From JBDNIO01 sp041688215 (GTDB taxonomy: Bacteria; Pseudomonadota; Gammaproteobacteria; Nevskiales; Salinisphaeraceae), in assembly GCA_041688215.1 (NCBI GenBank), contig JBDNIO010000084.1, positions 1 to 59,060 of the forward strand: a DNA stretch of 59,060 nucleotides. The letters run 5' to 3'. The position numbers were made by a program, and so were the translations under genes. Shown piece after piece: positions 1-8,150 of this stretch. The notes under the pieces are model-generated. The model saw nothing but the letters and a program-made list of their open reading frames with translations. It was not told the DNA's origin and made no database searches. Position 1 is the first letter of the stretch; every line of letters begins with the position of its first letter.

Positions 1-140
1 ACGGGGCTGACGCGGCAATCCAGTGGCGAGCCGCATAACTTACAACGACTCCGGCACTAGATTGCCGCGCTTCGCTCGCAATGACAGGTTCTCGGGCTCA
101 TCGCCGCTTAAGTAGCGTTAATTCCAACGCACTACACTAG
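1..140. repeat. Edge copy of a CTAG-ended repeat (family R1), incomplete at the window start
   Basis: The first 140 bases are the inverted counterpart of 58898–59041, with a single mismatch near position 115. The inner end is CTAG at 137–140. The body carries the paired GCGGCAATC and CGCAATGAC motifs common in dispersed bacterial palindromes. A third, diverged copy in the same orientation lies at about 56756–56930. No ORF is inside, so this is a non-autonomous repeat. The other end is cut off by the window edge. Confidence 0.85.
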
Positions 141-243
141 TAAGACTTACAAGGGTTGGAACATCCTTGTGCCAAACAGGAACTGCTGAAAAACTGCGTT
201 TTTCAGCACCCCCTGAGCCGCCTCGCCGTAGCTAGCTACGAGA
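141..243. other. Intergenic stretch with two perfect palindromes downstream of mutT
   Basis: Between the edge repeat and the mutT stop codon are a 10-bp stem with a 3-base loop (185–207, GCTGAAAAAC / GTTTTTCAGC) and a 14-bp perfect palindrome CGTAGCTAGCTACG (227–240). Either could end the minus-strand mutT transcript, but neither is followed by a clear T-run. I see no gene here. Confidence 0.5.
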
Positions 244-1194
244 TCAGGCCTTGGGCCAGAACGCGCTTATGCCCGCCGTGCCCTGGGCGCCGTGTTCAAA
301 AGCCTGTTGCACATCCTCCGGCGTAAGTCCGCCCAGCGCATAAACAGGCAAAGCCACGTCATCACGTTCCTGCGCGAATCCTGCCCAGCCCAGGCTGGCT
401 TGATTCGGGTGGCTGGGCGTTGTTTTAACCGGCGACAATATCGCGAAATCGGCACCGATCGCCTTGGCTTGCAAAAGTTCGCTACGATTATGGCAAGAGG
501 CTGCAAACCACCGCGATTGCGAAACGGGCCGTCGCTTGAGGCTTGCCAATACGCTGGCAGGCACATGCAGCCCTGCAGCACCCAGGCGTGTGAGCATTTC
601 AGCGTTGCGGTCCAACATTAAACTGGCGCCATGGTGCTGGAAAACATGCATCAATTCTCGCGCCAGGCGCTCGTAGGCATCATCGGCCAAGCCCCAGGCC
701 CGCAGGCGAAACAGCCGCTGCCCGCGGGCTGCGGCAGTGCTGGCATTACGTAAAAATTCGGTGGTATCGCTGCCTGGCTCGGGCGTAATAACGTAAGTGG
801 CCGGTAGCCGAATGGCGTCGACTATGGGCTTGTTTGCAGAAAGTAAATCATAGTCCCGCAAGTTTTCCTGGGCACACCAGGCCAGGCTCTGCCCTTCGCG
901 CCCGTAGGGCTCGCCCCGCCAGTCGAGCACGAGCCATATGTCGAGCAGCACACGGAGACTGGTGTAGTCGTGGTGGAATCGCAACATGGGGCGAAGACGG
1001 ACAACCTGCACGCCCAGCTCCTCGTCGAGTTCGCGTGCCAACGCGGCCTCGATACTCTCCCCGGTCTCGCGTTTACCGCCGGGAAATTCCCATTTGCCTT
1101 CACCGTCGGTACCGGCTCGGCGCTGCGCGATAAGCACCTGGCCCTGCGCGTTTATGAGCACGCCCACCGCGATATGCAGGGTCTGTGTGGCCAT
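244..1194 (-). CDS. mutT: Nudix hydrolase (MutT-type) fused to a ThiE/TenI-like domain
   Basis: A two-domain protein of 316 residues. The N-terminal half (about 1–130) is a Nudix pyrophosphatase. Its Nudix box starts near residue 40 and fits GX5EX7REUXEEXGU, ending RELDEELGV. MutT removes 8-oxo-dGTP from the nucleotide pool. The C-terminal half (about 130–316) resembles thiamine-phosphate synthase/TenI barrels, with the stretches GLHV, ILSPV and YALGGL. This fusion is known in gammaproteobacteria and the role of the second domain is unclear. I chose the ATG at 1194 over an in-frame TTG two codons upstream. It lies 7 bp after the argJ stop and so probably shares its transcript. The Nudix assignment is firm; enzymatic function of the C-terminal domain is not. 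Confidence 0.93.
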   Translation of the reverse strand: MATQTLHIAVGVLINAQGQVLIAQRRAGTDGEGKWEFPGGKRETGESIEAALARELDEELGVQVVRLRPMLRFHHDYTSLRVLLDIWLVLDWRGEPYGREGQSLAWCAQENLRDYDLLSANKPIVDAIRLPATYVITPEPGSDTTEFLRNASTAAARGQRLFRLRAWGLADDAYERLARELMHVFQHHGASLMLDRNAEMLTRLGAAGLHVPASVLASLKRRPVSQSRWFAASCHNRSELLQAKAIGADFAILSPVKTTPSHPNQASLGWAGFAQERDDVALPVYALGGLTPEDVQQAFEHGAQGTAGISAFWPKA

Positions 1195-1201
1195 GCCCAA
1201 C

Positions 1202-2422
1202 TCAGCTACGATATTCGGCGTTGATTTTCACGTACTCGTAGCTGAGATCGGAGGTCCAGATCAGCGCCTGCGCCTCACCCCGGCCCAGGCTGATACGGAT
1301 AGTAAATTCTGCTTGCGCCATCACCGCGGCGGCATCTGCTTCTTTATAGTCTGGCAAGGGGGCGCCGGCGGCGACGATGGGCACGTCATCGAGCGCAATA
1401 TCCACCCGACTGATCTCCAGGTTTTCCAGCCCCGTGCGGCCCACGGCGGCCAGGATTCTGCCCCAGTTCGGATCACTGGCGAAGCAGGCGGTTTTAACCA
1501 GCGGCGAATGCGCCACGGTAAATGCCACGCGGCGCGCTTCCCCAGTGTCAGCGGCCCCATCAACCTGCAGTGTTATGAATTTGGTGGCGCCTTCGCCATC
1601 TCTAATTATGGCTTGTGCGAGATGGGCCATGACGGCAGATAGCGCATCTGCGAAAAGTTCCCAGTCCGCACTGCCCGGCTGCAACGGCGAGGAGCTAGTC
1701 TGGCCGGTAGCGCATAACACGCAGGCATCATTGGTTGAGGTGTCCCCATCTACGGTAATACTGTTAAACGAGGGCTTGACGACCTGCTGCAAAAGTGTCT
1801 GTAAATCGTCCTGGCCGATATTTGCGTCCGTACCTACAAAGGCCAGCATGGTCGCCATATCAGGCCGTATCATGCCCGAGCCCTTGGCAATGCCGGTAAT
1901 GGTAAGTTGCTCGCCGTTGGCCAGCGTAACCTGGCGGCTGACGCCTTTGGCCACGGTGTCCGTGGTCATAATCGCCTGAGCGCTGGCCAGCCAGGCATCT
2001 TGCTGTAGCTCTTGCACGGCCAAGGCTGATGCCGTCTTGATACGTTCTACCGGCAGACGTGAGCCAATCACGCCGGTGGAAAACGGTAAAATTTGCGCCG
2101 CCGATATATTCTGTGCCTGCGCGGCAGCTTCGCAGCAGGCTTTGGCATCGTCTATTCCGGGCTGCCCGGTGCCCGCGTTGGCGTTGCCGCTGTTTATCAG
2201 CAATGCTCGAATTGGGCCTTGCGCCAGATGTTCTCGCGCCACGGTAACCGGCGCCGCGGCAAACGCGTTCCGGGTAAAAGTAGCGGCCACGCGTGTGCCT
2301 TCGTCTAATGCAATCAGGGCAACGTCCGCACGTCCGGTGCGTTTAATCGCGGCCTCGGCGGTTGCCAGGCGTATGCCTTTTACCAGTAATAATTGGGCCG
2401 GCTCTTTCAGGTTTACAGGCAT
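1202..2422 (-). CDS. argJ: Arginine biosynthesis bifunctional protein ArgJ (ornithine acetyltransferase)
   Basis: 406 residues, the usual ArgJ length. The enzyme moves the acetyl group from N-acetylornithine to glutamate in the cyclic arginine pathway, and in bifunctional forms also makes N-acetylglutamate from acetyl-CoA. The self-cleavage site is visible as Ala190–Thr191 in the segment DMATMLAFVGTDA; Thr191 becomes the N-terminal nucleophile of the beta chain. The segment INSGNANAGTG (about 76–86) is also typical. The gene sits downstream of secA and just upstream of mutT on the same strand. Whether the protein is mono- or bifunctional cannot be read from the sequence. Confidence 0.97.
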   Translation of the reverse strand: MPVNLKEPAQLLLVKGIRLATAEAAIKRTGRADVALIALDEGTRVAATFTRNAFAAAPVTVAREHLAQGPIRALLINSGNANAGTGQPGIDDAKACCEAAAQAQNISAAQILPFSTGVIGSRLPVERIKTASALAVQELQQDAWLASAQAIMTTDTVAKGVSRQVTLANGEQLTITGIAKGSGMIRPDMATMLAFVGTDANIGQDDLQTLLQQVVKPSFNSITVDGDTSTNDACVLCATGQTSSSPLQPGSADWELFADALSAVMAHLAQAIIRDGEGATKFITLQVDGAADTGEARRVAFTVAHSPLVKTACFASDPNWGRILAAVGRTGLENLEISRVDIALDDVPIVAAGAPLPDYKEADAAAVMAQAEFTIRISLGRGEAQALIWTSDLSYEYVKINAEYRS

Positions 2423-2465
2423 CGTCCGGGTCCGCGGGTCAGGCTTCTAGGCCGTGGTTTAATGA

Positions 2466-2488
2466 AAGGCAAGCGACACGCTTGCCTT
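2466..2488 (-). terminator. Hairpin downstream of secA
   Basis: A perfect 10-bp stem (AAGGCAAGCG / CGCTTGCCTT) with a 3-base loop lies between the secA stop and the argJ start. Read on the minus strand it is followed by TTTCATTAAA, a modest T-rich tail. It is placed to end or attenuate the secA transcript before argJ. Confidence 0.6.
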
Positions 2489-2522
2489 ACAGGAGACGGC
2501 TGGCATATTAGCGTCGTGAGAG

Positions 2523-5312
2523 TCAGGCAGTGCCGTGGCAATGCTTGTATTTCTTGCCGGATCCGCAGGGGCAGGCTTCATTGCGGCCTACCTTGCGGTC
2601 TTTGCGAACAAAGGTTTCGGGGCGCTCCACCGGTTGTTGCGGTCCGGCAAAACCACCGCCGGGCTGTGCGGCGGGTTGCGGTTGCCCGCCCAGACCCGGC
2701 AAGGCGCCCGGCACGCCCTGGTCTGCGTCTGCAGGCGGTGGCTGCATGGCGCTGGCGGCGTCTTCATGCTTGTAGTCGAGCTCTTCGATACGCTGTTGGC
2801 TCTGCGCGCGGGCCTGTTCGGACATTTCCGCCCGCACCTGGCCGCGCGACAGCACGGTAACCACTTCGTGTTTAAGGTGGGTGAGCATTTCGCTGAACAT
2901 GATGAACGCTTCGCGCTTGTATTCGTTTTTGGGATCTTTTTGCGCATAACCCCGCAGGTGGATGCCCTTGCGCAGATAATCCATGGATGCCAGATGTTCA
3001 CGCCACAGGGAATCCAGCACCTGCAACATAACCGTACGCTCGATCTGACTCATATTTTCTTGGCCGACTTCTTCGCGCTTTTCGTTGTAGACGGTTTTCA
3101 AGTGATCATGAATGCGTTCGCGCAGGCCTTCCTCATCCAGCGATTTTTCTGAGTCCAGCCATTCCTGAATGGGCAATTCGGCGCCGAATTCACGCATTAG
3201 CGCCTCGGTTAAACCCGGCACATCCCATTGTTCTTCCAGGCTTTGCGGCGGCACGTGTTCATTAACCACGTCGTCGACCACGTCACCCCAGATGTTTTCG
3301 ATTACATCGGTGACTTCGCCGGTGTCCATGAGCTCGTTGCGTTGCTCGTACACGACCTGACGCTGGTCGTTGGCGACGTTGTCGTATTCCAGCAACTGCT
3401 TGCGTATATCGAAGTGGTGCGACTCGACCTTGCGCTGCGCGTTTTCGATGGCGCGGTTGACCCAGCGGTGCTCGATCGCCTCGCCTTTCTCCAGACCCAG
3501 GCCCTGCAACATGGAGCGCAGGCGCGGCGGCGTGAATATCCGCATCAGGTTGTCTTCCAGCGACAGATAAAAACGGCTGGCGCCGGGGTCGCCCTGACGG
3601 CCGGAACGACCGCGCAACTGGTTATCCACACGTCGGGATTCGTGCCGTTCAGACGCAATCACATACAAGCCGCCGGCTTCGAGCACCTGTTCGTGGCTGT
3701 TGCGCCAATCGGCCATAATGCGCTCGCGGCTTTGCGTATCGCCTTCTTTCAGTTCGGCGATTTCACGTTCGGGGCTGCCGCCCAGAACAATATCGGTACC
3801 GCGACCGGCCATGTTGGTGGCGATGGTAACCGCGCCAGGGCGGCCGGCCTGCTCGACGATATCTGCTTCGCGTTCGTGCTGTTTGGCATTGAGCACTTCA
3901 TGCGCAAAGCCACGCTTGCGCAATAACGCAGACAACACTTCCGAGGAGTCGATGGACGCCGTACCCACCAGCACTGGCTGGCCGCGCTTGCGGGATTCCT
4001 CGATGTCGTCGGCAATCGCATCGTATTTTTCCGCGATGCTTATGTACACCAGATCGGGCATGTCCTTGCGGACCATCGGTTCGTTGGTGGGGATCACCAC
4101 CACTTCCAGGCCGTAGATGGACTGAAACTCGAACGCTTCGGTATCGGCGGTGCCGGTCATGCCCGACAATTTGCCGTAGATACGGAAAAAGTTCTGGAAG
4201 GTAATCGACGCCAGTGTCTGGTTTTCCTGCTGAATCTGCACGCCTTCCTTGGCCTCAATCGCCTGGTGCAGGCCATCCGACCAGCGCCGGCCGGGCATGG
4301 TGCGGCCGGTGAATTCGTCGACAATCACAACCTGGCTATTGGCAACAATGTATTCGACGTCCTTCTCATACAGCGCATTGGCGCGCAGGCCGGCATTCAG
4401 GTGGTGCATCAGAATGACATTGTTCACGTCGTACAGGCTTTCGCCCTCGGGCAGCAACCCGGCCTCGCGCATCAAGTGTTCGACTTTCTGGTGGCCCTCT
4501 TCGGTCAGGTGCACCTGCTTGGTTTTTTCATCCGGCCAGAAGTCGCCCGGGCCTTCTTCTTCTTCCTGAGGCGTTAGGCTGGGGATTAGCTTGTTGATGC
4601 GCCGATAGAGGTCGGGGTCGTCATCGGTAGGCCCGGAGATAATCAACGGCGTGCGGGCTTCGTCGATAAGGATCGAGTCGACCTCGTCGATCATGGCGTA
4701 ATTCAACCCCCGCTGCACGCGGTCTGCCGGCGCAAAGGCCATGTTGTCGCGCAGGTAGTCGAAACCGAATTCGTTGTTGGTGCCGTAGGTGATGTTCGCG
4801 GCGTAAGCGGCGCGTTTCTCGTCGCTGGTCTGGCCGGAGTAAATGACACCGACGCTTAAACCGAGAAAGCGGTAAATCTTGCCCATCCAGTCGGAATCGC
4901 GTTTGGCTAGATAATCGTTAACCGTAATGACGTGCACGCCCTTGCCGTCCAGCGCGTTCAGGTAGGCCGACAAGGTGGCGACCAGGGTTTTGCCCTCGCC
5001 GGTTTTCATCTCGGCGATCTTGCCCTGGTGCATGACCATACCGCCGACCATCTGCACATCAAAATGGCGCAGGCCGAGTACGCGCTGCGCCGACTCTCGG
5101 ACTACCGCGAATGCTTCCGGCAGGAGGGCATCGAGACTTTCATTTTTCTCGATACGGGCGCGGAATTCTTCAGTTTTGGCGCTGAGTTCGTCATCGCTTA
5201 GCGCCTTCAAATCCTCTTCGAGAGGATTGATATTATCGACCTGCTTGCGCAGTTGCTTGATTACCCGCTGATTGCGGCTGCCAAATAGCTTGCTAACAAA
5301 ATTACTCAACAT
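2523..5312 (-). CDS. secA: Preprotein translocase ATPase SecA
   Basis: 929 residues. SecA is the motor that drives unfolded preproteins through the SecYEG channel. The Walker A motif MKTGEGKT is at about 102–109, and the DEAD-like region IDEVDSILIDEARTP is near residue 210. The C-terminus carries the zinc-binding tail CPCGSGKKYKHC (914–925) used for SecB binding, preceded by a proline/glutamine-rich linker. The neighbourhood lpxC–M23 peptidase–secA–argJ matches the Pseudomonas arrangement. I found no SecM-like arrest peptide in the 190 bases upstream. Confidence 0.99.
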   Translation of the reverse strand: MLSNFVSKLFGSRNQRVIKQLRKQVDNINPLEEDLKALSDDELSAKTEEFRARIEKNESLDALLPEAFAVVRESAQRVLGLRHFDVQMVGGMVMHQGKIAEMKTGEGKTLVATLSAYLNALDGKGVHVITVNDYLAKRDSDWMGKIYRFLGLSVGVIYSGQTSDEKRAAYAANITYGTNNEFGFDYLRDNMAFAPADRVQRGLNYAMIDEVDSILIDEARTPLIISGPTDDDPDLYRRINKLIPSLTPQEEEEGPGDFWPDEKTKQVHLTEEGHQKVEHLMREAGLLPEGESLYDVNNVILMHHLNAGLRANALYEKDVEYIVANSQVVIVDEFTGRTMPGRRWSDGLHQAIEAKEGVQIQQENQTLASITFQNFFRIYGKLSGMTGTADTEAFEFQSIYGLEVVVIPTNEPMVRKDMPDLVYISIAEKYDAIADDIEESRKRGQPVLVGTASIDSSEVLSALLRKRGFAHEVLNAKQHEREADIVEQAGRPGAVTIATNMAGRGTDIVLGGSPEREIAELKEGDTQSRERIMADWRNSHEQVLEAGGLYVIASERHESRRVDNQLRGRSGRQGDPGASRFYLSLEDNLMRIFTPPRLRSMLQGLGLEKGEAIEHRWVNRAIENAQRKVESHHFDIRKQLLEYDNVANDQRQVVYEQRNELMDTGEVTDVIENIWGDVVDDVVNEHVPPQSLEEQWDVPGLTEALMREFGAELPIQEWLDSEKSLDEEGLRERIHDHLKTVYNEKREEVGQENMSQIERTVMLQVLDSLWREHLASMDYLRKGIHLRGYAQKDPKNEYKREAFIMFSEMLTHLKHEVVTVLSRGQVRAEMSEQARAQSQQRIEELDYKHEDAASAMQPPPADADQGVPGALPGLGGQPQPAAQPGGGFAGPQQPVERPETFVRKDRKVGRNEACPCGSGKKYKHCHGTA

Positions 5313-5465
5313 GCGCCCTTGGTTGGTTCGTTACAGGCCACCCTGTGACCTGTAAACGGCAAAGAAATTCCCACACCACATGGTTGCAGGCGCGCTATGA
5401 TAGCGTAGCGGCTGGGTGCATTTCAGCCATCCGGCAATTACGCGCGTAATGCAACAATCAAAATA

Positions 5466-5481
5466 CCCGCCGGTTAGCGGG
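5466..5481 (-). terminator. Terminator after the M23 peptidase gene
   Basis: On the minus strand the sequence reads CCCGC, a 6-base loop, GCGGG, then TATTTTGATT. A short GC stem with a T-rich tail 20–40 bases past the peptidase stop codon is a plausible intrinsic terminator. Confidence 0.6.
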
Positions 5482-5503
5482 ATGAGGTTGTTGCAAGCGA
5501 GCG

Positions 5504-6439
5504 TTATCGGGAGGCGCGAATATACTCGGTGGGGTTAACAATCCGGCCATTCTGCACGACTTCAAAGTGCACATGCGGGCCGGTTGCGCGCCCGGTTGCG
5601 CCCATCTTGGCAACGACCTGCCCCTTTTCTACCCGCTCTCCTTCTTTCACCAGAATCTTCTGGTTATGACCGTAGCGGGTCATGTAGCCGTTGCCATGGT
5701 TGATTTCCAGCAAATTGCCGTAGCCGCTGCGCGGGCCCGCGGATTGCACCACCCCCGAGGCAACGGAGATGACATCCGCGCCCACACCGGAGGTAAAGTC
5801 GATGCCATAGTGACTCGTGCGACGGCCTGTAAATGGATCGGCACGCACGCCATAGCCAGAGGTTATCCAGCCATTCAGAAGGGGATGGCCCGAGGGCGTG
5901 ACTTCATCACGCAGCTCGCCTGCGACCATGAGATCGCGCAGCACGCGCATTTGCCGCTCGCGGCCATCGAGTTCGCGGGAGAACTCGTCCAGCGCCGCAC
6001 GAAACTGATCCGTCGTCTGCGTATCGCCGGTATCGCTGGTTTCGGGGCCGCCTATAGGTGGGTCGTTATTGAAGTCGAACTCGGCCGGTTCGAGCTCAGC
6101 CATTTGCGTCATGCGTGAGCCCACGGCGTTCAAGCGCGTTACATGGGCCTGCAGTTTGCCCAGGCGCTGGGCCAGGGCATTGACGTTGTCATCCATATTG
6201 CGGCGCAAATCGGCGATTTCCCGGCGTTGCGCGTTGACTTCCTGGTCCCAGACTTCGGTGGCCGCCATAACCTGATCAACCCCGCGCACCTCGGGGGCCA
6301 GATGGTAACCAAACCACAGCACGCCGCCCAGAAATATCAGCGGTAATACCAGCGTGGGCGCGATGAACCATGGCGAACGCGGCAAAAAACGCATTCTCCA
6401 AGTTTGGCCACGGCTGTGGCTTATGATTAAGATATCCAT
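5504..6439 (-). CDS. Membrane-anchored M23 (LytM-type) peptidase
   Basis: 311 residues. One membrane segment (about 25–45) is followed by a coiled-coil-like region (60–110) and a LytM domain (about 185–305). All catalytic residues are present: zinc ligands His210 and Asp214 in SHYGIDF and His291 in HVHFE, with His258 and His289 as catalytic partners. It is therefore likely an active zinc endopeptidase that cuts peptidoglycan cross-links in the periplasm. Orthologues sit beside secA and dciA in Pseudomonas. It is divergent from dciA, with only about 28 bp between the start codons, so the two promoters must overlap. Confidence 0.9.
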   Translation of the reverse strand: MDILIISHSRGQTWRMRFLPRSPWFIAPTLVLPLIFLGGVLWFGYHLAPEVRGVDQVMAATEVWDQEVNAQRREIADLRRNMDDNVNALAQRLGKLQAHVTRLNAVGSRMTQMAELEPAEFDFNNDPPIGGPETSDTGDTQTTDQFRAALDEFSRELDGRERQMRVLRDLMVAGELRDEVTPSGHPLLNGWITSGYGVRADPFTGRRTSHYGIDFTSGVGADVISVASGVVQSAGPRSGYGNLLEINHGNGYMTRYGHNQKILVKEGERVEKGQVVAKMGATGRATGPHVHFEVVQNGRIVNPTEYIRASR

Positions 6440-6467
6440 AACTGGTTTTCACATTCGTGCAACAAAA

Positions 6468-6914
6468 ATGATGCGCAAATACGCTCGTCCCCCTCTTATG
6501 ATCTTGCGTGGTGCGAGCGCAGACACACGGAGTTTACTCAAGCGGGTAGCATTTCTGCAAGAAATAAATGCTGCGCTGGCGCCGGTTTTTTCCGAAAGCG
6601 TAGCCGGACACGTTGCAGTAGCCGATTATTGCGAGGGTGAACTGGTACTGATCGCAGACAGCGGCGCCTGGGCAACGCGCCTTCGTTACCAGCAGGAACA
6701 ACTACGCCGGCAACTGGCGCAACACATGCGCCTGAACCTTGATCACATTGAAATTCGGGTACGCCCGCCGGCTACGCAAAGCCCGCCGGCAGCGCAGTTC
6801 AAACGCAGGATTTCCGCCTCAGCGCGACATCAGCTAGGGGAGTCTGCGCGCCATATTGAAGACCCGAATCTGGCCGCGGCTATAACGCGGTTGTCGCACT
6901 GTGGAGAATCCTGA
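6468..6914 (+). CDS. dciA: DciA-family protein (DUF721), replicative helicase loader
   Basis: 148 residues starting at the first of two adjacent ATG codons (the second at 6471 is equally possible; the ribosome site is weak). The N-terminal 100 residues match the DUF721/DciA pattern: a basic start, the segment LLKRVAFLQEINAALAPV, then a KH-like core ending in LRLNLDHIEIRV. DciA loads the replicative helicase DnaB in bacteria that lack DnaC. The C-terminal tail is likely disordered. It is the only plus-strand gene in the first 25 kb and converges on lpxC, with 4 bp between the stop codons. The family call rests on pattern and synteny. Confidence 0.8.
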   Translation: MMRKYARPPLMILRGASADTRSLLKRVAFLQEINAALAPVFSESVAGHVAVADYCEGELVLIADSGAWATRLRYQQEQLRRQLAQHMRLNLDHIEIRVRPPATQSPPAAQFKRRISASARHQLGESARHIEDPNLAAAITRLSHCGES

Positions 6915-6918
6915 AGTT

Positions 6919-7836
6919 TTACGCAGCCACCACCGGGCGCGCGCTAACATAGGAAATCGGCGCCTGTTCGACATCGTCAAAAGTAACTTCTTCCCAGGCG
7001 TCTTCCTGCACGATAAGCTCACGCAGGAGTTCGTTGTTCAGTGCGTGGCCGGATTTGTAACCGGTGTAGGCACCGATCAGGCCGTGGCCCAGTAGATATA
7101 AATCGCCGATGGCATCCAGAATTTTATGCCGTACGAATTCGTTTTCGTAACGCAGGCCATCGGCATTGAGTACACGGTAATCGTCCAGCACCACGGCGTT
7201 GTCCATGCTGCCGCCACGCGCCAGGTTATTGGCACGCAGGAATTCGATATCGCGCATGAAACCGAAGGTGCGCGCACGGCTGACTTCCTTCACAAACGAG
7301 CTGCTGGAAAAGTCCACGCTCGCAGTTTGCACGTCGGAATCAAAGGCCGGGTGGTCAAAATCGATACAGAAACTCACCTTGAAGCCGTCGAAGGGATCAA
7401 AACGGGCCCATTTGTCGTCTTCCGAAACCTGGATTGGCCGCTTTACGCGGATCAAGCGCTTGGGCGCGTTGAGTTCCTGAATCCCGGCAGATTGCAGCAG
7501 GAACACAAACGGACCCGCGCTACCGTCCATGATAGGCACTTCGTCGGCAGACAGTTCAACCTGCACGTTATCAATTCCCAGGCCAGCGATTGCGGAAAGC
7601 AGATGCTCTACAGTCTGTACACGCACGCCATCCTGCACCAGCGTGGTCGCCAATGTAGTTTCACCCACCAGAAAGGCCTCGGCCTTGATGGTTACGGCCG
7701 GTTGCAGATCGGTTCTTACAAACACAATACCGGTGTTGGCCGCAGCCGGGCGCAGGGTCATATAGACCTTGTGGCCGGTGTGCAGGCCCACGCCGGTGGC
7801 CCGGATGGGGTTTTTTAATGTACGTTGTCTGAGCAT
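6919..7836 (-). CDS. lpxC: UDP-3-O-acyl-N-acetylglucosamine deacetylase LpxC
   Basis: 305 residues, the standard length. LpxC carries out the committed step of lipid A synthesis, removing the N-acetyl group with a catalytic zinc. The zinc ligands are visible: His78 in TVEHLLSA, and the C-terminal pair in RHKILDAIGDL. It lies downstream of ftsZ, as in enterobacteria and pseudomonads, but separated from it by 314 bp with its own promoter-like element. In E. coli LpxC levels are set by FtsH proteolysis; I cannot judge a degron here. Confidence 0.98.
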   Translation of the reverse strand: MLRQRTLKNPIRATGVGLHTGHKVYMTLRPAAANTGIVFVRTDLQPAVTIKAEAFLVGETTLATTLVQDGVRVQTVEHLLSAIAGLGIDNVQVELSADEVPIMDGSAGPFVFLLQSAGIQELNAPKRLIRVKRPIQVSEDDKWARFDPFDGFKVSFCIDFDHPAFDSDVQTASVDFSSSSFVKEVSRARTFGFMRDIEFLRANNLARGGSMDNAVVLDDYRVLNADGLRYENEFVRHKILDAIGDLYLLGHGLIGAYTGYKSGHALNNELLRELIVQEDAWEEVTFDDVEQAPISYVSARPVVAA

Positions 7837-8003
7837 GTTCCGCTTCCTCGTTGGCGCGGGGCCAGGACTTAGTCCATAGCTGTCATATTGTTGTCATTCG
7901 ACCACTGCATAATGCATTCTGGATGCTGAACAGTCGCTGAATAGCCCGCTGAAATAGAGGCTCGACGAAAAAATGTTGCAGTGAACAATAATTGTCGGGC
8001 GCG

Positions 8004-8009
8004 ATAATA
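8004..8009 (-). promoter_or_regulatory. Probable −10 element for lpxC
   Basis: On the minus strand TGTGCTATTAT gives an extended −10 (TGC then TATTAT). The −35 region 17 bases upstream is weak, as expected for an extended −10 promoter. It would give lpxC a transcript independent of the dcw operon. Confidence 0.45.
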
Positions 8010-8053
8010 GCACATTTGACATTCCTTTGGCCGGAAGAACGAGCAAGAACGGG

Positions 8054-8098
8054 ATCAGGGGCGGGCACAACCCACGGCGGTCGGGCCCGCACCCTGAT
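8054..8098. terminator. Large hairpin after ftsZ
   Basis: The arms ATCAGGGGCGGGC and GCCCGCaCCCTGAT form a 13-bp stem with one bulged A and an 18-base loop. CGGGAT/ATCCCG can lengthen the stem after a short bulge. There is no T-run on either strand, so it may be a processing or stability element or a REP-like palindrome rather than a true intrinsic terminator. Confidence 0.5.
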
Positions 8099-8150
8099 GT
8101 AATCCCGTAATGCCTTGACGTCTTACTTTTGTCATGAACGGCGCTCTGAC

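Larger units (their letters stand above)
7837..8150. other. ftsZ–lpxC intergenic region
   Basis: 314 bases without a gene. On the minus strand it holds, in order, the ftsZ trailer, a large hairpin (8054–8098), an extended −10 element (8004–8009) and a leader of about 160 bases before lpxC. The lpxC ribosome site reads GAGGAAGCGG, just before the ATG. A short reading frame at 7883–8092 has no coding character. Confidence 0.6.

Noticed and set aside
2535..3152. 205-codon frame antisense to the secA 3' end
   Set aside because: secA is intact on the other strand, and the frame has no family match or ribosome site.
5313..5503. SecM-like arrest peptide upstream of secA
   Set aside because: I found no frame with a signal peptide and arrest motif in the 190-bp gap; secA follows an M23 peptidase gene.
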